The notes: a model not told the origin generated them from the letters alone. Positions 1 to 14,800 are shown, counted from the stretch's first letter. The stretch is DNA of 64,000 nucleotides from Camarhynchus parvulus (GCF_901933205.1 NC_044576.1:8837024-8901023); one strand, 5' to 3'. Numbers and translations are program-made.

Positions 1-3000
1 GAAAGGGAGGCAGTAGAACATAGAGAGGGCAGGTTTTATCATAGAGATGTGATAAAAGTTGTCTTGCCATTAAGAAAGCAATTAATAGGTTTTTTAACTT
101 CTGCTGGTTAATGTTACTTCCAAGGAAATTTGTTCTCTTGTTAGATAACCTTGCACAGAGGATTTCTGTAATAAATGCATTAATATTTAAAGCTCCATAA
201 TTGTAGAAAGAGAAGTAGCTGCTCATTTTATTGCATTGTGAAGAAGATAATTTTTGTACAGGGCAGGCAAAGACAAGTACAGAAAGCAGACTGTAATGTG
301 GAAGTACAATTTCTGAGAATATACCAAAGAATCTTATATATGAATATGCAGTAGAGATAATCAGTATCAGGAACATACTAATAGCTAAAGAATAAGGAGT
401 TTAGATGAAGTTTCCAAGAGCGGACAGGGTACTATAAAGCAAAATACGTGGCTGCTTTTCCCCCATGTCTTTAAGTTTGTCTTTAAGTGTTCCAGATAGA
501 GTAGAAAATCACTTCCTTGATGCATGGGGTTGAATTCCCATCCTATCACCCCCTCCAACTTCTTTTTTCTTCACTTGGAGTTATAGTGTTGTTACAAATA
601 TATTTATGAATTTTTTTTGCAAGATTTAAGTTGTTCTGAATATTTTTTATTTAACAGTTAGGAAAAATCCGTTCTGATTGTTAGAATGTCTGTCAGATTT
701 TCTGTTGAACCTTTGTGTTTTTACATTGAGAGAAAACATTTCTTGTTTTGCTTTGGGTTGTTCCACGTTTGGTATTAATTTTCCTGACTATTGAACCCAA
801 AAAGTTCTCCAGTATCTGCCTCTATGGCCTGGCCATAGAGGTTTAAATGGTTTAAAACTACAAACCAACAGTTCTTCTTATTCTCAGAAGGATTTCCAAA
901 TTCGTGACTAACAAATCCAGATTATCCTAATACATATCACAGAGACAAGTTACTAAAAGCAGTAATTTTGACCAAGTGTTGCTAGGGATGTTTCATTTAA
1001 GTAATCATTTTGCGTTTTTATTTGCTGAACTCTAAATTGCAACACCAGCAGTTCTAGTTTTTCATTAAAAAAAAAAAAAACAACAACAAAAAACTAGTGG
1101 AAGTATCTTTATTAAGTACTTTCTTCTCTATTTATTGTTTCTTCAGGTTTTTTTTAAGACTTTCCCTGGCTCTTGGTTCCAAAACAATAATATATAATTC
1201 AGATATTCGAGTTATATGATAAAGAACAACCAAAGAAAGCAGTAATGGAGTTTTCCAGACACTGAGATATGCTTTCATAGATAATAGATGTAGATATTTT
1301 GAAAAGAAGGAAAATGGCATAAAGTAAAATGAAATACTAGTAAATATAAATAGATGATAAAACAGCTTTTTTTATCAAATGAAAATTTTCTCAGATTATG
1401 TTTTTGCTCTGAACTTATACAATTAATGGACTCTTCTTTTCAGCTACTTTATGATGTGAGCAATTAGTTTGCCTTGGTGACCCATTCAGCCTCATTAGGA
1501 AAACCCAATGAAAAAGACTGAAAAGTAATTTTTTTTTAATTTTTTTTTTCTTAAATGACATGAGGATATTCAAAAAAGTTGTGCTCAGAGGTATTAAGCT
1601 TGCTTTACTTTGCACAATTCAAAATTTATAGAAGCTAAATCCTAGCAGCAAGTGATATTGACCAACTGAGGTACACATAGAACCCTATTAAGGATCCAAT
1701 GTCTCGAGCACAAGGCATCTCCATTATATTCAGGAAGTTATATTAATCTTGCCTCAAAAAATAATTTTTTCCCTGGACACATATGGGTTCATTTACCCAA
1801 GGACAAGAAGATTGTCAATTTTGTCACCTGCCCAAAGTGTACAATGCAATATCCTTTTCTCAGCAAATAATTTTACAAATATTGGGTTGGTGAAAAGAAT
1901 AACATGGAAAGAAGGTAGCAGTGACAAGGGGTAGTAACTTTCAACCAAATAAGAACAAGACAGAAGAGAGGCAAAATCTCCTGGGACGTGGTTACCAGGA
2001 GAATGACTGTGCTAAGAGATCACTTGGACTTTTTTAGACATGGCTTGCAGCAATGAAACTGGAGCAGTGTCCTACTACTATGGAAAAACAGCCGTAGTTG
2101 CCATAAAGAGCGCAGAGATGGAAGTGCTCACTTATCCTATTTGTATAAAAGTTTGGAAATGCTGGAAATCCTTTCCAATGGAAAAGGCACATAAGTGCAT
2201 TAGGGGGTTGACTGTTGTGATAGGAAAACTTAAGCTCTAAATTGGGGTGATACTGGACATATATGTGAAGTAGTCACATGGCTCTACAGAATGTTTCAAG
2301 GTCATGGAATGCCTTAGCAGGCAATCTGTGGCTTGGTTTCGCTGTTGCAGCACTGGAAGTAGAACTGATCTCGCTTGTTTTATCTGTAAGGCCATGGAAG
2401 AAACAGTGGAATGTGAAATCTTGACGAAAATGCTCCAAGATCGAAAGCTTTTTTTTCTCTCTAATGGCTCTTGGCTCTCTAGAGCAATGGCCTTTCCCTT
2501 TATCGGTCGTGGCCATGAAGGTTTCATGAGCATTGTTTATAGCCTGACAGTTAAGACAGTGTTTGCTGCTTCTCACTTTTATTACAACGCTTCATTCCTT
2601 GCAGGCTTTTTTCAGGGTGGGGAGGTGCTTATTGTTTTAATTTGGCTGTCAAAAAAAGCTGCACATGGTGCCAGCACTTGTGCAGGACATCCAACTGAAA
2701 GGCATCAATCATAGAAAAAAAGGAAGTGTTAAGAGCCCCCATTCATACTTGCCTGCCTAAACAATGGGATTCTGTGATTTCCTTTATGACCTTAGTTTTA
2801 ATTCAAGTAGCACCTGCACTGTTCAAGGCACACTAACATAGACGTTCCATGAATGTTCAGTGCTGGCCTGAGTAGAGTTCTCCATGTGGCAGCCGTGGCT
2901 TCAGGAATTTGTGGATGTCAAGTGTTTTTGGACAACTGCCTTCCCTAAACTCCCTCTTTGATTTGTTCTTATCACCTCAACCATGCTATGTTTTCACATA

Positions 3001-4012
3001 AACCCACAACATTAGACTGGAAGTCTCACCAGTTATGCCAGAGGTTTGATCAGGCAGCCAGAACTTGGTAGTGGCTTGAGCTGCATTGTCTGGCTTCTGA
3101 TTTTTCTAGAGTCTGCTGTGTGCCTCTCTTTGCTGTTTCTGGGAATCAAAAAGATGCAGACAGGCAAGTGCTGGGAAGTTGAGGTATTTGGACCATGCCT
3201 GGAGGAAGGGACCTGTGATCCAGTGATGTGGCAATGTCTGGGACCCTCCAGACTAGCACTGCTTCATTAAGTTTCAAAGACAAAGTACATCTAGGAAGTG
3301 AATTCTTTTTTGCTGAAGAAAAGAACAGGAGTGAGAGGAGAAGAAAAGAAGTGTCTTTGGCAGTGTGCATTATTACTCAGCAGAACTCCCATGAGGCATT
3401 CAGGGAAACCAGGCTCATATTCTAAAGTGTTACATACCTCTATAGATACAGCTTATTCCTTAGAAACCTGCATTGCTGTAAGTGTACTGGGAGAGGATTG
3501 ATGCTGGTTCTGCTGGACTATGCTGTGGAAAGCTATGATCATACTCTATAATGGCCTGGGTTGGGGTGGAAAAAAGACATTGCTTTGCTTTTAGTCTTTT
3601 TGTGACCTCCTGGAGTTCAGTTCTCAGTCATTTTTCAGTATCAGTTTCTAATCAGTTACTTGAGCTACACAGCTGCCCTCAGGCATTTTAATTCTAGGCC
3701 AGTCAAAGTTCATCTTTAATTGTCTGTCTGTCCCACAGATATTAGGCCATAAACATTGGGTCGTGCAATATTCAGTTCACAGTGAAAAACAAAATGCATG
3801 CAAAGTCTATTTTTATTTCATACAAATGGGTTTCTTTCTTAAATGCACAGTAAATACAAGAGAGCAGCTTTATTTGTCAACATGTTTCACTGGAGCATCC
3901 ACATAATAACTCAAGTAATCTGATCAGCCTCCTTGGAAAGGATTCACCAAATGTACTGGCTTAGTTTTGGAAAGTGCTGTAACATGAGTGTGCCTCATTC
4001 TGCTGGCACAAA

Positions 4013-4354
4013 CATTCCTGTGTCACTCTAAGGCTCCGCTTTGGCGTCACTCTGTGCTGCTGGAGAGGAGCTGGGGAGGTGGAGACTTCTGTGCAGGGTG
4101 CACATTGACAAAACTTCCCCCTTCCAGGGCATGCCAGTGATGCTACCCTTTGATTTCAGACAGTCACAATCGGCTGTCTTTTGCTGGAAAATCATAGGCT
4201 AAATAATTCTTTTCTCTACTGAAAGGGAAAGTGTCAGAGGTGAGGCTATGAGAGACTTACGGTAAATATTTAATAGCTTTCCTTTTTTGTGCAGCACCAA
4301 AAGATGGCTGATCCTGCAGTATTTATTTCAGGCCTACTATAAATAAAGCATGTG
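4013..4354 (+). promoter_or_regulatory. Candidate intronic muscle regulatory cluster (MCAT, MEF2, E-box)
   Basis: CATTCC (MCAT/TEAD core) is at 4013-4018, CTATAAATAA (full match to the MEF2 consensus YTAWWWWTAR) at 4337-4346 and CATGTG (an E-box) at 4349-4354, two bases after the MEF2 site. MEF2 and E-box factors are known to act together at muscle genes, and LDB3 is a muscle gene, so an intronic enhancer is plausible. Short motifs like these also occur by chance in AT-rich introns, so this is an inference from motif spacing only. Confidence 0.25.
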
Positions 4355-7300
4355 GTGACAGCAAACTGCAAGCAAGGGGAGCTCAGTGGTTATGGTAAAC
4401 TGCTTTCTTTTGTCTGATGCTGGGTTTAGTAACCAATTCTGTGCATATTTTAGGTCTGCTGATGGGTACATTTAAATCAGAACCAGAATAGGGCTGTATT
4501 TATGCTCAGAAGAATTAAAAGATGGTATCTGCTCCAGTTTAGGGTAAATCAGAACTATATATACAATATTGATGAAAGCATGGTCTGAGCTAGTTGGACT
4601 ATTCAAAATATTAAGCAAATTAGTAGGAAAAAAAACCACTAATGGATATGACATGCCATACTAGTTAGCTTATTTTGCTTACACCTGTGACCGCAGAACT
4701 TCTAAGTCATCTGCCACCAATTGCCATTTTTTCCTTCCTTCTGGTGGCTCTGTATGCTTAAAGCATTAAAAAAGACACATCCCGCTACTGGGTTAAGGAA
4801 GATACACTGTAATACTGTAATACTGAGGGAGTTGGTCCTCTATCACTCTGTGAAATAGAGGTGACACCCATTGTGTGCCCAGTTGCCTCTGTATGCAGAT
4901 TTGAGAGGACAGTAGGATTTGTTTACAGATGTCAGGCTATCATTGGGACAGGACTGTGAGCTGCTCTCTCTGAGTAGTAACATTTAGTGCTGCTATTTCC
5001 ATGGAAAATGAAATAAAGTATCAATGTCAGTCACTGGAATAAATACAAATATATTCCTTACATGAGCAGTTTAATTTAGTGGATTGCTATTTACACTCGC
5101 TGCATAAAGTGTCCTTGTTAGTTTTAGAAAAGAGCTTGGAAACTGTGGATATATGCCAAGGCTTTAAAGGGCAGTGAAGTTTTCATTGCAGCAAGATTCT
5201 GCTTAGGGATTAGAACTGTTCTCAGAGTGCACATCACTTTTTTTCCCCCCTCCAATACCAGCTTAGAGGTGAGTTTAAAATTCATCGTTTTATGTGAGAA
5301 ATATTTTCTGGATTCCCTAAAGATAATCTCCATGTGAATTCTTTCACATATTGTATTTCACTCACCATGGAAAGGTCAAGATGGGTACCATGGGCCCATC
5401 TCACTGAAGTCAGTGGGCTGACACAGCTTAGTAAATAAACATGGCAGTTATATTCTTTCAGACAAACAGTTCCTGCCTGCTTTCTGCAAGGAGCAAGTAG
5501 ACACGTTAGCCAAAATGTTACAATAGACAGCAAGGTCACAGTCTGTTCAGGCTGGGACCTTTTCCTGTTAATGCTGATTAGCTTAAGCACAGTCATGGAA
5601 AAATGTAAATTACACACTTAGAGGTAATTGGAATGGATGAAAAAGTATTTTTGAGAAGTGGAATGAGGAGTTTTTAATCAGGTAAAACACTGAGGCTTTA
5701 CTAGATAAGTCTTGTAAACGTTATTTGTGTCTATGAGTTTTTGGTTTCCTTTGGATCCTTTTCACCATGGTGTTTCTTGCCCATCAACCCCTGTAAAAGC
5801 TGTCTGCCCTAATTTTTTGTTTCTCCAACAAACTCTTAATTATTGGCAACCCATTGTTTCTTGCAGTGATAACCAAGGTGTGTTTAGCCTGGCTGTTGGG
5901 CAGCTCTTGGTGTCTGTGTTGTCCCTGGCTGGTGGCTGCTGGAGCACATCGGTGCTGAGCACTGGGCACATTTTTTCTGATGATCTTAAATGAACAAGTA
6001 TTTTTATTATTTATATGTTTACCTTCAGTAGATTTTTAGCATCTCTCAGTAATTATAAATAATCAATCTAATTATTAAATCATTAATAATTAATAATTAT
6101 GCCAAACTTTAGGTTCCAAGTGAGCTGCTGTATCTGAAGTTTTTATGCTGTAAAGCCTTGATCCCTGTGGTAAATCTGACTGCACTTCAGCCTCTTGTTT
6201 CTGATTCTGAACTGACATTGTCTATAACTAGACAATGCAAATTCTGCAATTAACCAATTTATGTGAGAGTAGTGGCTTCCTATTTATGATCCATACCAAT
6301 TTAGGTATTTCTGAATATTTCAAGAGTGTTGTGGGTTTGTCTGCACTGGGCTGCACATAAATTTGATATAAATTAACGTATTTCTTCAACAGTGTTAATG
6401 GCAATATATATCTCCGTACAAATTCAACCCATGACAGCATAAACAAGTTTTGTAATTAAATTAAATTTCCTTGGTTGGAATGCACATTTTTTTATGGCTT
6501 ACCCAAGTTTTCAATAGTGATGTGTAGAGGAAATTTTTGGAAATGGTTTAAAAACAGTGCAAAGACAGGAAGAAGGAGACAGAGAAATAACCTGCCTGAG
6601 TAAAGACGTCTGCACTCCTTGGAGGTTAAAGGTGTCCACACTCCTTGGAGCTTGCTGTGTGTATTGGGTGAGTGCCAGGCATGTGCTCAGCATTCATGCT
6701 TGGTACACTGTGGGTAGCTGTCACCCCCAGCGCAGAGCTGCAGGGATACTGGATAGCCTCCCTCTTTGCCCATGGAAGCTGCTGGGATGGAGGAATTTTA
6801 GGGTCAGTACCAAGTCAATTAAGAGCAGATGGAGGCATTGGCAGCCAGTGGCTCCATTCAGGAGGGAACAAGCTGGAGGGCAGAATGTGGAGCAGTTCAG
6901 GAAAGGAGGGATTTTCCACAGCAGGGGGGAGGATACAACAGGGACTGTGTAGATGCCAGAGAAGTAGAGAGGGTCAAAGAGAGATCAGGAGAGCCTTGGA
7001 AGAATCTCATCTTTTCACATACTGGCTTCAGTTTGCTTTCTTTCCTCCCTTTCACAAAAATCTCCAAGGCTTCTTCCTTTTCACTTTCCCTTTCTATCCC
7101 TTAATGTTTGTGGTTGCCTCTGACTCAGATTCCTTCTAAGGGAAAATAGGTATTACATACTTCCAAACAACTTTTTTATTGGATAGCTGCTCCCTTTTGG
7201 GCTGATGCCCTCTATGCCTAACAAGCTTTTGTCCTTATGGCATTGTGGGCGTGAACATTAGGCCTGGAAAGTGTAATTGCCCAACTTGCAATCTGAGTGC

Positions 7301-7850
7301 TGCATAATGCAGAGAAATAATTAATGGATCAGTCATCCAACCAAATGCTAATATTTGCATTTGCCATTGATCTATAGAGAGCAAAAGCGCTGGTGGGAGT
7401 ATTTTTCAATTTTATTGCAGGCTGAGATGATACCCTGAGAGAGGGAAAGTAGGTCGGATCCTAGACCCAGAGTGATCACAGTTGTATTTGAAGTACTGTG
7501 AAGTGTTCAGGGCTTTGTCTTTTTGATTCTCATTGCAGTCACTAAGAGTGACAATGAGAAGTCAGTAAGAGTGCTTGCTGATGTCCCAGGCAGGGCATAG
7601 GGAATTACACCACAGTATCATAGGATTCAAGATTTTCTGTGCAAGACTTAGAAACAAGCAGCAGCTTTTGTTTGGCTGCCTAATTCACTGGTTAGCTGAA
7701 AATTTAACTGGCACATTCATATCTTAGCACTTATTAAATGGGCACCTCAAGTTGATAACCATAAGTAATACTTTATCTTTTTACATCTCTCCCTGACACT
7801 CCCATCATCATTCCCAGCAAATTTTCAGGAATATTAGTGCATTAAAATGC

Positions 7851-7893
7851 ATACATATATATATATACACATATACACACATATATATGTGTA
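7851..7893. repeat. TA/CA dinucleotide microsatellite
   Basis: An impure run of alternating purine and pyrimidine, mostly TA with CA interruptions, flanked by unique intron sequence. It is a simple repeat with no coding potential and is likely polymorphic in length. Confidence 0.85.
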
Positions 7894-10800
7894 TCAGAAG
7901 CCCTATTCCACATGTGGTGATAGTTAAAGTATGTAAAATTTCTAACTCTAATCTGGTTTATTGCCTTTTCATGCACTTGATGCCTTTTCATTTTCTGGTA
8001 GTTGAAATACTAGGATACAATTATTAAGATATTCAAGAAGTGCTAAATAAGTGCTCATGTGTCATAAAATGACAAATGAAAAAGCATACTGTAAAAGAGA
8101 AATGTTGATTTTAGTTGTCCTGAGAATTAGTAAAGATAGACATTGACTGGTGAAGATATGAAATAGAAAAAAAGCCCCATGAAGATGAAAAAGAGCTATA
8201 ATCTTAGATCGTGTCACCTCTTTTCAAATACAATATTGTGCTCCCCTGAGGATGCAATTTAAACTGATAGTGCATCACAGAACTCCTTTGCAGCCTTTTC
8301 TTAGGCAGGCAGTTGACTTAGGCAGCAGTTGCACTCCTCAGTGCAGTTGACTTGTAATAAACCTTTGTTGTGAGTATAAAAATACCAGGATTGAAGTCAA
8401 GTGCTCTTCAATTAAAGACCTGTTTAGGTGGGAACAAGTAGAAATTCTGGCAGTCATTTGAGCAGTGCTATCAAAATTGAACTGCTTTCAAAACTACTTC
8501 CATCTTGGTTTTGAACTTCACTAAAAAACAGAACCAGCGCTGAGGGAGAAAAGAGATGTGGAAATGAGAAGAGTTTAGAAAAATACCAGAATTATGTATT
8601 TGGTCATCTTAGAACTATTCTAGGTTTTCATTTTGAAATGAGATTTTTGTTTCCATCTTTAACTTGGAAAATGTAGAAGAAAATGTCTAAAAGTTGAAAC
8701 CTAATTAAATGCATAAGAAAAAGAATCCTGATGAAAAATTTCAACATCAAGTCTAAAATTATCACAATCATCTGTGAAATTTGGGCTTTCACCCTTCTCA
8801 CAGCCTTACTGAGCAGGTACACCATCAAGTGTTTGGAATAAAATAATTTTGCAATCAGTGGATTAAAATGTAAACCTGGACACATATGTTCACTACAGCA
8901 CCATCATCACTTGAAAAGCAAACTTCTGTTGCTGCACGATTTGATCCATCTAGCAAGAGAGGGAGGAAAAAAAGAATGTTCTGAACTTGCAGATGTTTTT
9001 CCTGGAGGAGTAATGACTCTTATGTAAATAATCACTTTATTCTGCAAGCACATACAATTTCATTCCACAAATTGATTTCACCTCTTCTGCCTTTTTCTCT
9101 GGTGCAAACCTCTGCTAGATCTAGCAAGCCTCATTATTCTCTCTTTAAATATCAAAGCTATAAACATCCAAGTCAGAGCTGTGTAGGAACGTCGTTTTCA
9201 AGCAACATCTTGAAATCTCCAAGTTGGTGTCAAATGCAAATCTTGGCTAACACTGTGAATGTATTTTATCACTAATGTGGAAGAAATGCAGTTTTTTAGC
9301 ATCATCTTCTGTGGGCAGGTAATGAGAGAGGAAAAACTAAACATACTATAACCATCAGAAATTATGAAATAGTCTGGGAGATAAATTATTTTGCTGCAAT
9401 ACAACTGTTTTCCAGTTGAGCATCAAACATGCAGTGTGTGGTTGTTTGCTCAACCTCTGTACATGGCAAACCACATTTACAGTGCTGAGCAACTCTGGCA
9501 CTAAAATCCATCATCAGTGAGCAGAGCAGGGGGGCACTTAACATGGTGTGCCCAGCGCCACCAATGTCACCTCACGGAGATAACTGGATGTGCTCAGATA
9601 TTACAGTAATGGAAAGAGGAGCAGAATCATCCCCTAAATCTTTGTGCGTTCGTAAACTGCCGCTGTCAGTTTTCAGCTACCCTGTGTTATGAGCTACCGT
9701 TGATTTTTTTCTCTTTTTTGCTGTCTTTCATGATTCATGCGCATGTCTCATAAATACGATTTATCGTTTCTCTTTTTAAGCTAAAATGGTTGAAGGAAGA
9801 GTATGGCATTCATTCCTGAGGGAAGATGACTTGCCTGAGGAAAGTTTGTTTTAGGCAGTTAGTGAGTAGCTCTTATTCTTAGAACTGGAAGGTATCTATT
9901 TCTCAGATAATTATATCTTGGGAGTATATTGTGATATATTTCAGCTGTGAGTATGAATTACAGTTTTCTAGCCCATTGTTTCAGGAATATTTTGTCGGTG
10001 AATTTCACAGGTTAATTACACATTGTTCAACAAAATGTTAGTTTTCATTGTTTCCTCAGACTGCATTCATTTTCATAGTACCTGCTTTTAAGGTAGGCAT
10101 CTGTTACATCACCTTTGTTTTTAGCTCTCAAAGTAGCAAAATTTCCTTACCTTCTAAGTGGAAATCTTCCAGTTCCTGTAAGGATTACTCCTTTCTCCTA
10201 GGTGGTCTTTTTTTGTGTGTTCACTACTGCTTATGGAAAAAATGTTAAGTGTGGTAGGTAAAGTTAAACCCAGAGCTCAGTGTGAAGCTGGGTATTAGTG
10301 CAGGGATTGCCACTGGGGATGAGCCCTGTTCCTGTTGAGCTCAGCTTTCCCTCTCTGATAGATGCCCCTGGTAAGTATTTCAGAGGAAAGTGCAGCACAG
10401 CCCTCAGTAAGGAAATAATGAACCTAACACAGAAGGTCTTTTGAGCTGGGCTGTGAAAAATGAGAGTCTGTATATTTACTTATTATACCCAGTCTAAAGC
10501 AGCTCTTGGGGCTTTTTCTTGTTAAGTGTAACTGTTTGATCCCTTCTGATACTCTGCTCTTCTCATCGTCTCAATGATGTCTTGTAACAATGAGTTTCAC
10601 CTCAGGTTAATCAAGTTCTCTGGAAAAAGATGTTTTCCTTTATCAATTTTATATGTGTTGTCTTTTCAATTTCATTCAATGTCCACAAGAGTAGTTTTAT
10701 TTCCCTTTTTCTACCATTCATTATTTTCTAAACCTCTGCAATATCTTCCCTTTTTCATCTCCTGTCTAAAGCAAACAATTCCAAATGTCTTAACTGCTTC

Positions 10801-11728
10801 TACTTGATTTGTGAGCTTTTAAGTATTTTTATTTAATTTCTGTACCTGTCCTAATTTTGAAATGTACTTTTTAAAGACTAGAATTTGAGGCATAAGCCTA
10901 ATCTGTAGGTTGGAAATGGGATATTACTTGTATAACTCTGATTCTTTTGACTCTTTTTGGTTTTAGTTTCCTTTTCTCTGGGGATCCCATATGTACTGGA
11001 ACAATTTCAGGGGAACTTCCACCACTAGGCAGATTCTCACAACACCTCCCACAGCTACATCTTCACTTACCTGGAACAGTAGAAGTGCTTCAGATGGCAT
11101 GTGGCACTGTGCTTTCTTTGTTATTCCACTGAAAGGGCACACTGTTTGTTTTCAAAGCATTTTTGGACTTTTTAAATTATCAAGGACATATATTTGTCAA
11201 ATACATGTGAAAGACAGGCACCTGGAATGGCTAATTCAGTAGTGTTCTGCTCATTGTGAAACTCAGTTGTCTGAAGTAAAGCCATGTTTCTTCCTGAAGA
11301 GAGGCTTAAGTAATTGCAGTTGTAGCTTTACAGTTTAAGGTATTAAATAATAGTCTTTTGAGGAATTATCTTGAGATGCCTCAGCGCTAAAGTTTAGTCC
11401 CTGCATTTTAAAACACCTTTAAGTCTCTTTTTCCAGAATGCTGCCCAAACTTGAATTTATCTAGTTGAATTTATCTGACTTTCCCATGAAAATGCAGTTT
11501 GTCACAAGTATAGGAAAACAGATGATCTCCCAAGTAAGAGGTTGCTTCCATAACTGGTGGATTTTCATCATTCAGAGAAGCTTTCTCAAACTTTTTCTCT
11601 CATTTAATACCTTTGTAAATGAGGATGTAGGACAGAAAAAGTCTAGACTACGCTTAACTTTCAGTCCTGATGTAGCAGCTTTTTGGCTTGAAATCTCTTT
11701 TATTTTCTTTTTTTTTTTTTATCCACAG

Positions 11729-11804
11729 ATCTAAACGTCCAGTGCCAGTTTCAACCACAGCTCCCAGAATTGACTCTCCCAGGGCTGTAATTCCTCATCA
11801 GAAG
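11729..11804 (+). CDS. LDB3: LDB3 exon e1: linker after the PDZ domain
   Basis: This 76-base internal exon starts after ATCCACAG, preceded by a long T-rich tract, and ends at AAG|GTAAGT, a strong donor. Its first base completes a lysine codon begun in the previous exon (phase 2 entry). The remaining 25 codons read SKRPVPVSTTAPRIDSPR and then AVIPHQK, and the exon leaves in phase 0. It corresponds to the mammalian LDB3 segment KSKRPIPISTTAP...VIPHQK, which directly follows the PDZ domain that binds alpha-actinin at the sarcomeric Z-disc. Because it leaves in phase 0, it can be joined in frame only to e2 or e3, both of which enter in phase 0. Gene identity is from recalled family sequence and is supported by the order of all following exons. 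Confidence 0.93.
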
Positions 11805-14800
11805 GTAAGTGACATGTTTCTCCTCAGCCAGAGTGAATACCATTTCTGCCTGCTGTGGTGAAGGTAAATATCTATTACAGGAAATAGCTTCTGCCTGCCC
11901 CAAATAATTAAAGGTTGAATGAATGCACAGGCAGCAAAACTGCTGCAAGGCAATGTATTAGTGATCTGTATTTTGCTAATTTCTGATTAGCAGGACCAAA
12001 GCATCCAGCTATCCTCTGATGTGATTTGGTCTAACCAATTCTGAGCAACTGTTTTCATCTAAGCTACAAGAAGCCACTAAAGCTTCTCAAAAATCTACAT
12101 TTGCTTTAGTAGATTGTTGGGGAGAACCATTAGACTGTGCCTCAGTCTATCCAAATCCTAGCTGCAACTGAAATGACACTGATTTGAAAAGAGGACATGA
12201 GGGCGTTTGAAACCTTGCATCATATAGTGTTTTTATCATAGTATTCAGAAGACCTCAGAATAAAAAATAAAGAGGATAAGTCCATTTAATGAATAACAGC
12301 AAGTGGCAGAGGAAATGAATGGCTTGGTATCCATTGTCAAACCACACGTCTTTCATAAAATAAATGTTCATTTTAGAATAAACACTGGCTGTACCTGGCA
12401 ACTCATCTTCTGTATCTTTGGAGACACTGAGGAGCCGGGGTACCTGAAAGATGGTGCATATATCCCTAGGCTCAGGCTCTGGGCAGGACATTTGTATTGC
12501 TGATGCATTTGATTAGATAAATGGACAGGAGCTAAAGTTTCCATTGCTGCAACTTATCCCTGCTGTCTGTGCCAGTTTCACCCCTAGCATGCATATAAAT
12601 TAAAAACACTGAAGACCAAAATACATGGGGAATCAGATGATTTTCTACTGGTTTTGACAGTTCCAACATCCATAGATGAATTCTAAGTAATTTTTATAAA
12701 CTCTGTGCTTTTCAAATTCAGAGCACAGATAGTAACAACATCCCTGAAACTGCTGCAAATAGGTTCAAAATAGCAGAAGAGAATGAACCTGGAGGGAATA
12801 ATTTGCTTCAGTTTTGTTTTGTGAAATTTTAAATTAACCTCACTGACCATTTATTAGTTGAGACAGAAACTGTTTTTTCAGACTGGATCTTGTAAACATT
12901 TTTCGCAAGGGAAGGTGAAATTAAGAATTGATCTTGCTCAGAGTTGTTTCGTTTATATCATGATGTTATAAAAAGTTATTTTGGAGGAACTTATTGGAAT
13001 AGTCACCGAACAGTACTGTGAAATTCCTAGAACAAAAGCCATGAATCATTATTTTGGTTAAACTGGTGTTTGACTGCACCAGCAAAGTAACAGGGACAGG
13101 AAGGGAAAGGAGTTCTCATTTTCCCAGGTCAGTGTTCAAGGCAGTGAGTAGATGTGTCTCATCAGAGTTATTCACCAACATGAGATTGACACCTACCTTT
13201 TGGGGCATTATAGCACCTGCACAGGTATGAAAATTTTGTCTCCTTCCTCCATAGGCACATAAAACTCTTATATATTGGACTTTCATGACTCTTTTAGATG
13301 CATTTTAGGTGCATTTCTTCCTTGCCAATTGTCAGTTTTAAAATTGCTGATATAGGTTTTCAAAGCTGTTTACCACAGAAAATACTTTTTTCCCTTAACT
13401 ATCTACTGTATAGAAAAGTTAACTTTACACACAGCAGGGGTTTCTTGAAGGTCCTAAAAAGACCCCTTGGCATGAAAGCCATAAAGACAGTGTACATTTC
13501 CTATTCTAGTCCTTCAGAGAGAGATGAGGATCAAGAGACTCAACCCATTTTCAGAAGCTTGCTGTCTTATGTTTGAGAATTCTGTGAAAGGTGCTCAGGA
13601 AAGGTTTGTAGGAGCTGCTGGAGGCAGCCTTTTCTGAGCCAGCTGCAGGCAGTACCAGCAGCTGGAGAAGAGAATTAGTGGAACCTTTCTAGAGAAAAGG
13701 GTGGCATCCAGGGGAAGGTATGGTGGGAAATAGGTTATCTTGCAGTATTCAGGAAGATCTTAGGTGTAGAGTCTTTCACCCAGGGGAAGAGTAACATCAG
13801 AGTGCTGGACTCTTTGCCAGTCAAGAGGAGTGACACTTGTGTCACTTGTCTACGCTAATAGTAAGTTTTAAGTGAAGAATTCTTCTCTAGGGGTTGTTTG
13901 GAAGGAAAAAAGGCATTGAGCTCTCAGAGAAGTCTCAAAATCTGGAATAAAGATACTTTACTGATAGAGGCAGTGTAATGCTGATTTGGCATTAAAAAAC
14001 ACACTTTAAAACCAAGGTTTCTTTGCTTGTCCCTTTATTATTTCTAGTAACAAGTATCACTGTAGAAATGAAGAATTCTGTGACACACAGGCAAAAGTCA
14101 CCTCCACACCTCTGCTTGACAGTGTTTAGACTGATGGTTTACATGAAATAAATTTGATGGTATTTTTTAAAAATCAGCAAAAGACTGCATTACAAGACAG
14201 TCGTGACAGTGCCATCCTCATACATCACGAGAAGCTTTCCTCACCCTTCTCTGGTTAAGGTTAAGGTGTGGCAACGTCAGCTAAACAATCTGCATGTGCA
14301 ACTTCAGTGTCTAGTTAAAACCATAAATCCTCTTGTACATTGTTGCTGATCTGATTGCAGCTTCCACTAATTTTCAAGCATGCACTTCTTTCACTGTTCA
14401 CTATTTTTTTTTGTTTTATTTTTGTTTTAGGGAAACAAGCATACTTTTTTCACAAAGATCAGTCATTCTTTCACAAAGCTCATCAATGTTATAGATGATA
14501 CAGGTTCTGCAACCATCAGTATGTAGGGCTATTATTGGAAATAAGGTTTGATTGCTTTTCAGTTTCACGGTATCTGACATAAATCTCAAACTAGAAACAA
14601 TTTTCATTTAGTTTAGTTAAATATTTTTGATTTAGTGAAGTCTTTTGCACAGGTGGGGCATAGCTGGAAGAAAGGGCATAGTTAATGTTGAAAGCATTCA
14701 GATAACAGTAAAAGTAAGTTTGAGTCCAAGGATTTAAATTAAGCCATCAATCAGTCACTGAACTCATTGACTGCAGCTCTTCAGAGGGGACACAACACAA

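Larger units (their letters stand above)
1..11728 (+). other. LDB3: Intron of LDB3 upstream of exon e1
   Basis: This stretch is AT-rich intron sequence. I looked for the two expected PDZ-domain coding exons (the start MSYSVTL-type segment and the ISRITPG-type segment) and did not find them, so they should lie before base 1. Open frames here are short, overlap on both strands and resemble no family I know. It holds a TA/CA microsatellite near 7851-7893, an A-rich run near 1067-1096, and a cluster of muscle-type motifs near 4013-4354 that is described separately. It ends in a pyrimidine-rich tract directly before the e1 acceptor. Confidence 0.8.

Noticed and set aside
2304..2714. Longest intronic open frame near the window start (136 codons)
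   Set aside because: It overlaps open frames on the other strand, has no family resemblance and no splice or promoter context; most likely chance.
6557..7139. Overlapping 131-, 155- and 91-codon open frames on the plus strand
   Set aside because: Three frames are open at once in a GC-richer patch, and none resembles a known protein.
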